From Kalmusia sp. IMI 367209 (taxonomy: Eukaryota; Ascomycota; Dothideomycetes; Pleosporales; Didymosphaeriaceae), in NCBI GenBank assembly GCA_027946365.1, contig JAPEUQ010000002.1, forward strand, positions 930,001 to 994,000: DNA of 64,000 bases, in the 5' to 3' direction. Shown here one piece after another: positions 57,795-64,000 of this stretch. The notes beneath the pieces were generated by a model that was given only the letters and a program-made list of their open reading frames with translations, did not search any database and had not been told where the DNA came from. The translations under genes were made by a program, and so were the position numbers. Every line of letters begins with the position of its first letter. The stretch's first letter is position 1.

Positions 57795-59168
57795 TTACAG
57801 CTTCGCCTTCACCGGGCTCTCTTGTAGATCGCGAAGCTCCCTCACATCACCGACGCGCCAGCTCACATCGGCATCCTGACTTGTCTCACCATTGACGGGC
57901 TTCGGGTCTCTCCACCGCCATCGCGCAATCTGTTGCTGCCCACTCGATGTATTCAACAGGTCGCGTACCCATCGTCCAACGATGGGGAAAAGCTTAAAGC
58001 CATGGCCAGAGTCGCCTGTCATTATCATGACCGAGGAAGACGTCTTAGGAACGTAATCGATGATAAAGTCGGAGTCATCGGTGTCTGCGAACCAGCACAG
58101 CGACTTCTCTACTAGAGGTCGATCTGCAAGATATGGAAGCGTCTGGCGAAGTAACTCCTTCATCTTTAGCTCATCTTCGTACGGTACAAATCGAGTTACC
58201 GCTTCCGGCGCTGAAGATATCCCAGTCGAGGGATCAGTGTTGACGTAGCCGCCGCCCATGGGACATAGCTTAAGCAGATTCGTCTTGGGATCCGGCTCGA
58301 AGAAAAATCCGAGATCGCGGGCATACACGACAGGAATTCCGCGCAGCGCAGAAGTCTCGTCGTCTGTGAGGCGTACGTGAGCGACTGACCAAGACTTCGC
58401 TGACACGTTCGACCCAATCTCGGGCACGATCTTGTGGGCAGCCGCTCCCACAGCCACAATGACAAGAGACGCAGCGTGGACACGTCCATCTTGGGTTCGA
58501 ACACCAACACTCTTCCGGCCCCGACTCGAGTTCTCATATACGACCTCTTTGACGGCGCCAACCTTCTCCCCAAGGAAAAATCGCACTCCATTAGATCGCG
58601 CTGCACGGTAGACAGCCCGAAGCGCATTTGCGGAATGTACGTAGCCATCGTAAGTGTTGATGTAGCCTCTCCAGCCGGGTAGCTGGCCGGAGAACTGCCA
58701 GCACAACTGGCGAAGCTCTTCGCGCCCGGTTACATTAGAAACGAAGGGCTTCATGACGGAACTTCGCTCAGCGGCCGCCTGAAATCGCCTCATCGTATCA
58801 ACAGCTTTCTGGGGTGCGGCTTCGGAGACGCAATTCAGGAAGCCGACGCGGTGGAAGTGGGGTGCGTAGAAGGGTGTTTGCCATTCCTGCATCGCCTCCT
58901 GCGTGATTGGTTAGACCTTGTCTTTTCGTCGCACAGTACCTGGGACATTAAAACTTACGACTGCAAGATCGGTGTAGAAATCATCCTCGTACTCGGCTCT
59001 CGCGATCTTGTTGAGGTCATTCCCGGCGCACCAGCGGGAGGGTATCTCCTCGTCTTTCTCAAACACAGTAATGTTTGTGTAACCATTTCTGGAGAGCTCG
59101 AGAGCTGTTGAGAGACCAAACGCACCGCTGCCAACAATGGCGATAGGTTCGCTCTTGGGTAGTGTCAT
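57795..59168 (-). CDS. FAD-dependent amine oxidase, MSOX family (sarcosine/pipecolate/fructosyl-amino-acid oxidase type)
   Basis: Flavoenzyme oxidising secondary amines or N-substituted amino acids with O2. Exons 59168-58959 and 58898-57795, 437 aa. The dinucleotide-binding fold is IAIVGSGAFGLSTALELS at the N-terminus. FYTDLAVEAMQEW and the central VGVRTQDGRVHAASLVIVAV follow. The Cys in KSLCWFADTDDSDFIIDYVP corresponds to the covalent-FAD cysteine of the family; GDSGHGFKLFPIVG closes the FAD fold. No clear C-terminal SKL, though the final KL is weakly peroxisome-like. Lying inside the cluster, it might feed in an alternative substrate (a D-isomer, N-methylated proline or pipecolate). That is inference. 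Confidence 0.88.
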
Positions 59169-59686
59169 CTTGGAGGACGAAATAGATGCTGCAGAGAGTG
59201 GGCCAGAGAACGGATGTGAAAGCTATAGAAGAGAGAGTACTTGAAGGGCAGAAGATATTACAACAGTTCCAATGTCATCAGGCGATGCTGCTGCCACCGG
59301 CATCGGAATTATCGGAATCAAGTTCCTATGCACGTGCTAGGGTACCGATATGGGGATACGCTAGTGGTGGGGTAGCTGCTGCTCGGGGGCACACCCGATG
59401 CTTCTATCTATTGGTTATGCACCAACGGGACGCGTACCGTTGCTCTTCACTTCTCCGCACTACACAAACCCGAGAACGGAGCCAACAATGCGCGGCTCAG
59501 TTGAGGCAATAGGACCACGAAGCTACGCCTTGCCAATGATATGCGTTTGGGCAGGCAATCATCGGATGTCAGTTGGAAGTCGAGCTTTGTTTGCATTACG
59601 TACACCAAGTGGCCCAGTTCCTGCTTGAGCGTCAACACTGTCTTGGTAGATGGCCTTGTCACCCCTTCGCTTCAACTACGATTCCC
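59169..59686. promoter_or_regulatory. Divergent promoter of the FAD oxidase and carrier-like gene
   Basis: 518 bp between two start codons facing apart. No coding sequence supported; the 13-mer found in two other promoters of the cluster is absent. Confidence 0.5.
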
Positions 59687-60646
59687 ATGACTCAACTGGT
59701 TGAATCCCAAAAGTTCAATCGAGGTTGGAAAGGCAAAACTCTACCGGGTTATCTTGCAGGAGATGTCTCTGCGGCTTTCTTATCTGCAACACTCATATCT
59801 CCAGTCCTCACGGCAATAGACAGGTTTGAACCCTTTCGCGAATGATTAAGTCTTATTCTAACATTATGTAGAGCCGTCGTCGAAAATGTTGCCTCAAGCA
59901 GTGGCTCCCTCTCAACCGCCCTGAAAACCAACCTGCTATGCACTTTCCGCTACCCACGGCGCTTCTTTGTCGCCAAACCGTTCTTCTACATGTGGACCTT
60001 ATATGCAGTCACCTATACGACCGCCAACAGTGTCGGGAGCCTCACTAAGACCTTCATGGACAACGGAAGCGACGTTCTAGCCAATTCAATCACGTTCCTA
60101 GCAACCTGTGTAGTCAATGTGCCGCTTGGAGTATGGAAAGACATCCGCTTTGTGCAAACCTTCGGTCGCAACACACCACCAAACAGTACGACAAACATAC
60201 CTAATTCCAAAGCGAAGACTTCTGTGAAACCGATACCCCAGGCTCCGCTCCAAGCCCCCAGGTTTCCACGCACTGTTGGCGCAACATTCCTCCTCCGCGA
60301 CGCCATCACCATCCTTGGCTCCTTCACACTTCCGCCCATGCTCTCCCACACTCTCCCGCTAGCCGATCCAGCTGCGCAGATGGCGGCCGCACAGCTCTTG
60401 GTTCCGGTGCTTTCGCAGGTCGTGGCTACGCCGGTGCATCTTTTGGGCCTGGACTTGTATTCGAATCCACAACGTTGGGAGAAAGGGGAACGAGCACGGA
60501 GAATCAAGAGGGGCCTTTTGGGTACGACGGCCGCACGGTGTGCGAGGATTATCCCGGCATTTGGAGTTGGTGGGATTGTCAATACGGGGTTGAGAAGCTG
60601 GTTTCATGGGAAGGTCGATGGTGGAAAGAGTAGGTTAGGGGCTTGA
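59687..60646 (+). CDS. Divergent mitochondrial-carrier-like membrane protein
   Basis: Exons 59687-59823 and 59872-60646, 303 aa, the size of SLC25 carriers. The sequence shows three repeats, each with a hydrophobic helix ending in a Pro-containing motif: ISPVLTAIDRAV, NVPLGVWKDIRFVQ and ATPVHLLGLDLYS. These resemble degenerate PX[DE]XX[KR] carrier signatures. A Pro/Lys-rich linker separates repeats two and three. I infer a degenerate carrier; it could also be an unrelated membrane family. A mitochondrial transporter would suit a pathway whose first two enzymes are mitochondrial. Divergent from the FAD oxidase. Confidence 0.65.
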
Positions 60647-60863
60647 GCGTAAGGCTAGCAATTTGGATTTGGATCCTTGTGATGATGATTTCTTCATTAT
60701 GCTTTGCAGCGGTATGATTGCTGGAGCATTAGATTTTATAAGTTTGGGTCATTGGTCTTCTGATCCATTGTGGAATTCAACTACTTGTGAGAGTATATCC
60801 TCATTCTGTAGACCTGCAGACTTTGTCTACTAGTCGTGAGCTCCTGATAGATCTTGACTATAT

Positions 60864-60898
60864 TAAAATCACATATATAGAAATCTATATATGATTTT
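60864..60898. repeat. AT-rich inverted repeat (hairpin)
   Basis: Arms aaaatcacatatatag and ctatatatgatttt, with two unpaired bases and a 4-nt loop, about 220 bp downstream of the carrier-like gene's stop. It could be a 3'-end structure or a trace of a small element. Confidence 0.65.
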
Positions 60899-61554
60899 GT
60901 CCTCAACCGCTTCCATCTCAACCTCAGAAAACAGCTGGGATTCGACAAGCTAAGAAAAGTAGCGCAACCAGCGACGTTTCTAGAATGCTACGGACTATAG
61001 ACACGGATGTGTTGATGCTCGCTTTGGGAAATAGTGCTCGTATAAACTTTCCTAATTTAGATGGCAGCCAATCGCATGCGTTGCGTACTACAAGCGTCAC
61101 CACCACGCCTCCTCACACAATCAAAATTACAACATTGTGAATCAGGAATCGATCGAATCATGACACTCTGTTCGAGGCCCTATCTCGAAATATTGCACTA
61201 ATAAGGTATGCCGATATCGAAGCGTCTACAGTGTTCGCTGCATGCGCATTGCCCCGCCCTGATCCCGGCCGTCGATAGTGAACTCGGAAGGCTACCATCG
61301 GCTCCTTCACAGCCCAACCAGGGCCCAGATTAGTCTTCCCCGGATCATTATTCCATTATCGACCATGACACAACACGTGTCAGGCCCATGGTGAACGGCG
61401 GGCAAGCTACCATGCACCAGTGCGTGCGAATCGGCTGGCTGGCCGCTGTAGGACGGGTTATCGGGAGGCTCATGCGAGGGTCACGGGGTGGGCTGCGGTC
61501 GCCTACGGCAGCACCGAGATCGCTGGAGCTCATGTGCGGGGTCATCGATAGACG

Positions 61555-61582
61555 GTGGGTTGGTGGGTGGTGGTGGTGGTGT
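61555..61582. repeat. GGT-rich microsatellite
   Basis: Runs of ggt and gggt, roughly nine units, 130 bp upstream of the proline-dehydrogenase homologue. Confidence 0.7.
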
Positions 61583-61708
61583 ATATCAAACAGTGAAAGA
61601 GGGTACATGAGGCTACGCCTGTATTCATATCTTACTGAAACGCTGCTTGCTGCCACTGCTCACTGATCAACTCTGTTTTCCTCAATTTGGGATATAGGGA
61701 GTTGGATC

Positions 61709-63255
61709 ATGTCTCGTTCAGCGACCTTGCTGCCATATCGAATCGGCAACTCGACTTCGAGAAGCTTACGGAAAGATGGGCTCGCCGGCATATCATATCT
61801 GCAGATCCGGTGGCACTCAGGTGTCATTCCGCCGACAAGAAGTGCTGGAGCAAACGTAAACGCAGATGCAGCAGCGCCGACAAGAACCACAAATGTACTG
61901 CCTCCAAAGGCCGCACAATCACAGTCACCACTGTATGTAAATCCTGACTGCAAACCCTCACATACACTGCGTGTCCTGAGGCAACTCACTGAATTCTACT
62001 GACTTGCATTTTGTGTAGTTCGGCGATGCCGTTGAACATGCTACTGCGATCATTCTTAATTGCCACAATATCTTCAAAGAAGTACCTTCTGATACCGTCA
62101 CTCAAACTGCTGGCATTCTTCGCACAACCAGACCGGAATTTTCTCTTCAACGTGGACCGAAACCCCGTTCTGCACGCTCTTCTTAAAAAGACGATTTACA
62201 ACCAATTTTGCGCCGGCGAGTCAGCAGTAGAAACGAGGAGTTGTGTCCAACAATTGAAAGACCTCGGCTTCAGGGGCGTCATTCTTACGTACGCAAAGGA
62301 GGTCGTTTTTGACCACAAGTCTCAAGCATCACACGTACCCGGAGCAAGCAACACCACAGAGTCCTCAACAGGACACGACTCCGTCATCGAGGAATGGCGT
62401 GTGGGTACGCTCGCCACAGTCGACCTCATCGGCAAAGGCGACATCTTAGCCATCAAAACCACCGGCGGCGGGCCCGCCGTAGCAAATGCCTTCAATAAAG
62501 GCGAGCTCCCTCCACCACAGATGCTGGCAGCACTCGACGAGGTGGCGACCAAGTGCAAGGAGCGAGGCATCAAGATCATCGTGGACGCCGAGTCCCAGCA
62601 CTTCCAGAAGGGCATTGCGCGGACGACGCTGGAGCTCATGCGCAAATTCAACCGCGAGCCCGAAGTCGTCATCTACAACACGTATCAAGCATATCTTAAG
62701 CGGACGCCCGAGTTCCTCGAGAAGCATCTCGCCGAGGCTGCTAAGGACGGGTTCACGCTGGGGCTGAAGCTCGTCAGGGGCGCGTACATACTCTCTGACG
62801 ACCGCTCCTTGATCCACGATACTAAAGAGGACACCGACCGTGCATACAACAGCATTGCTGAAGGAGCTCTCCACCAGAAACTCTTCAGCTTTGGCACGGC
62901 TTCCCGGCCATTCCCGGCTACCAACCTCCTTTTGGCCAGCCACAATAAGGCGAGCGTCATTTCGGCGCAGAGACTGCACGCGCAACGAGAGAAGGACGGC
63001 CTGCCGACTGTTCCTGTTTGCTTCGCGCAATTGCACGGTATGTCTGACGAAGTTGGGTTCACGCTATTGAAGGAGAGGGATGCGGAGGGCCGGGCGCCGG
63101 ACGTGTTCAAGTGCTCGACCTGGGGGAGCATGGGCGAGTGTGTAGGGTATCTTTTGAGGAGGGCAGTGGAGAACAGGGATGCGGTTTTAAGGACGAAGGA
63201 TGAGTTTAATGCGTTGAAGAAGGAGGTTTGGAGGAGGGCTGGCTTCGGTGCGTAG
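61709..63255 (+). CDS. Proline dehydrogenase family enzyme, candidate hydroxyproline dehydrogenase
   Basis: Mitochondrial inner-membrane flavoenzyme oxidising proline or hydroxyproline and passing electrons to the quinone pool. Exons 61709-61932 and 62019-63255, 486 aa. The first exon encodes a clear presequence (Arg/Ser-rich, ending near RWHSG). The (beta/alpha)8 barrel has LGFRGVILTYAKE, IIVDAESQHFQKGI, the FAD-binding GLKLVRGAYI, ASHNKAS, and the substrate-carboxylate arginines in YLLRRAVENRD. Residue 440 (codon 63112-63114, in VFKCSTWG) is Cys. Aligned by eye it matches Tyr540 of E. coli PutA, which contacts proline's ring and is Ser in human hydroxyproline dehydrogenase. The substitution plus the neighbouring genes favour a hydroxyproline substrate. 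Confidence 0.95.
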
Positions 63256-63713
63256 GGGGCTGGGCTTTGGCTTATGATACGAATGAATGAAGATCATGAA
63301 TGTGTAGCAGGATATGGTGATATTATGCTACCTCTAGAAGAAGGCAGCTCTTTTCACAATAATTCAGAAATATTGAATTGGTACGATAATGTCTGCTCAC
63401 AGTTGATTTGTGATTTTTCTGCCGCTATCTGTGACTTCATCTCCGCAGCCGTCATCCATCTAAAGACAGTCTTAGAAGTGGACTATGATATAGGATCAGC
63501 GGACACCTTATGTAAACTTAATACTGAAACCTAAGCCGTCCATTCATAGTGAGGGTAAAACGAGGAGAGCGTTATGGTAGTGACGTAGCGCGTAAAGTGG
63601 GGAAGGACCCAATCGGCCAGGGAGCCGAGCCGACTTCGGCATAAGGGCAGCTTCGGCTCACAAACAATGATAACAGCATCAGCATTCAGTAATTCGAATT
63701 TGAACACAAACAA

Positions 63714-63998
63714 CTACATTAATTCGAAGAAAAGTTTGGTGATCACAGAGTAAAAATGGGCAATCCCACTCTCTGTATCCTCGGCTGCGGCAAGTTGGTG
63801 AACACCCAAGAAACCTCTCTTTGAATTAACACCATGATCAGGAAATCTAGGCACGCCCATTTTGAGAAGCTTGATCGAAGCACCTGAGGATTCAACAGCC
63901 AGATTCAGCCGCTTCATAGCCTGCGTGCACAGCGCCGCGTCAGAAGACAGACTAGCAAAGACCTTCTCCACGCAGAAAGAGTCCGGAAAACTTGTCAT
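63714..63998 (-). CDS. Hypothetical ORF at the right edge, possibly partial
   Basis: A 94-codon frame (MTSFPDSFCVEKVFASLSSD...) ending in KLFFELM, with no recognised domain. The Met sits 2 bp from the window edge, so this may be the last exon of a gene entering from the right. The remainder of 63256-63713 contains nothing I can support. Confidence 0.35.
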   Translation of the reverse strand: MTSFPDSFCVEKVFASLSSDAALCTQAMKRLNLAVESSGASIKLLKMGVPRFPDHGVNSKRGFLGVHQLAAAEDTESGIAHFYSVITKLFFELM

Positions 63999-64000
63999 CT

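Larger units (their letters stand above)
60647..61708. other. 1.06-kb intergenic region upstream of the proline-dehydrogenase homologue
   Basis: No gene recognised. It holds an AT-rich hairpin (60864-60898), a GGT-rich microsatellite (about 61555-61582) and one ACTCGGA core (61282-61288) matching the centre of the shared 13-mer. Confidence 0.5.

Noticed and set aside
60864..60898. The AT hairpin as a MITE-type transposon
   Set aside because: Too short, with no target-site duplication or second copy seen in the window.

Overview
The window is nuclear DNA of a filamentous ascomycete (Pezizomycotina; gene content fits Dothideomycetes, but the class is inferred). Genes are dense and on both strands, with short GT-AG introns (mostly 43-140 nt, CTAAC-like branch sites). 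Several proteins are fungus-specific: Mmm1 (ERMES), Rix1, Ypp1, Yop1, Zn2Cys6 regulators and a highly reducing polyketide synthase. All gene models are my own splice reconstructions, checked for reading-frame continuity; none has transcript support.

Left part (1-9.3 kb): the 3' two-thirds of a highly reducing type I polyketide synthase (AT-DH-MT-ER-KR-ACP; the KS lies off the left edge), tail to tail with a quinone oxidoreductase, then a secreted Lys/His-rich protein. Both metabolic genes carry an apparent small frame break. About 3 kb without a recognisable gene follows.

Middle part (12-46 kb): mostly housekeeping genes. These are a DDT/WHIM-type chromatin protein, MMM1, an SDR oxidoreductase, a DUF1330 protein, divergent RIX1 and YPP1, a C6-zinc-knot protein, YOP1 (with a 9-nt microexon), an RFX transcription factor, a truncated and frameshifted phosphatidylserine decarboxylase remnant beside a secreted GH29 alpha-L-fucosidase, and two paralogous CDF metal transporters around an unknown gene.

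Right part (46.4-63.3 kb): the most interesting region. Eight consecutive genes look like a catabolic cluster for trans-4-hydroxy-L-proline (or proline plus hydroxyproline): P5C dehydrogenase, a DHDPS-family aldolase resembling 4-hydroxy-2-oxoglutarate aldolase, an amino-acid permease, an aspartate-type aminotransferase, a Zn2Cys6 regulator, an FAD amine oxidase of the MSOX family, a divergent mitochondrial-carrier-like protein, and a mitochondrial proline-dehydrogenase-family enzyme. Together they supply every step of the animal-type route hydroxyproline -> 3-hydroxy-P5C -> 4-hydroxyglutamate -> 4-hydroxy-2-oxoglutarate -> glyoxylate + pyruvate. The proline-dehydrogenase homologue has Cys where proline-specific enzymes have a conserved Tyr; human hydroxyproline dehydrogenase has Ser there. 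Two promoters of the cluster share an exact 13-mer containing a CGG half-site.
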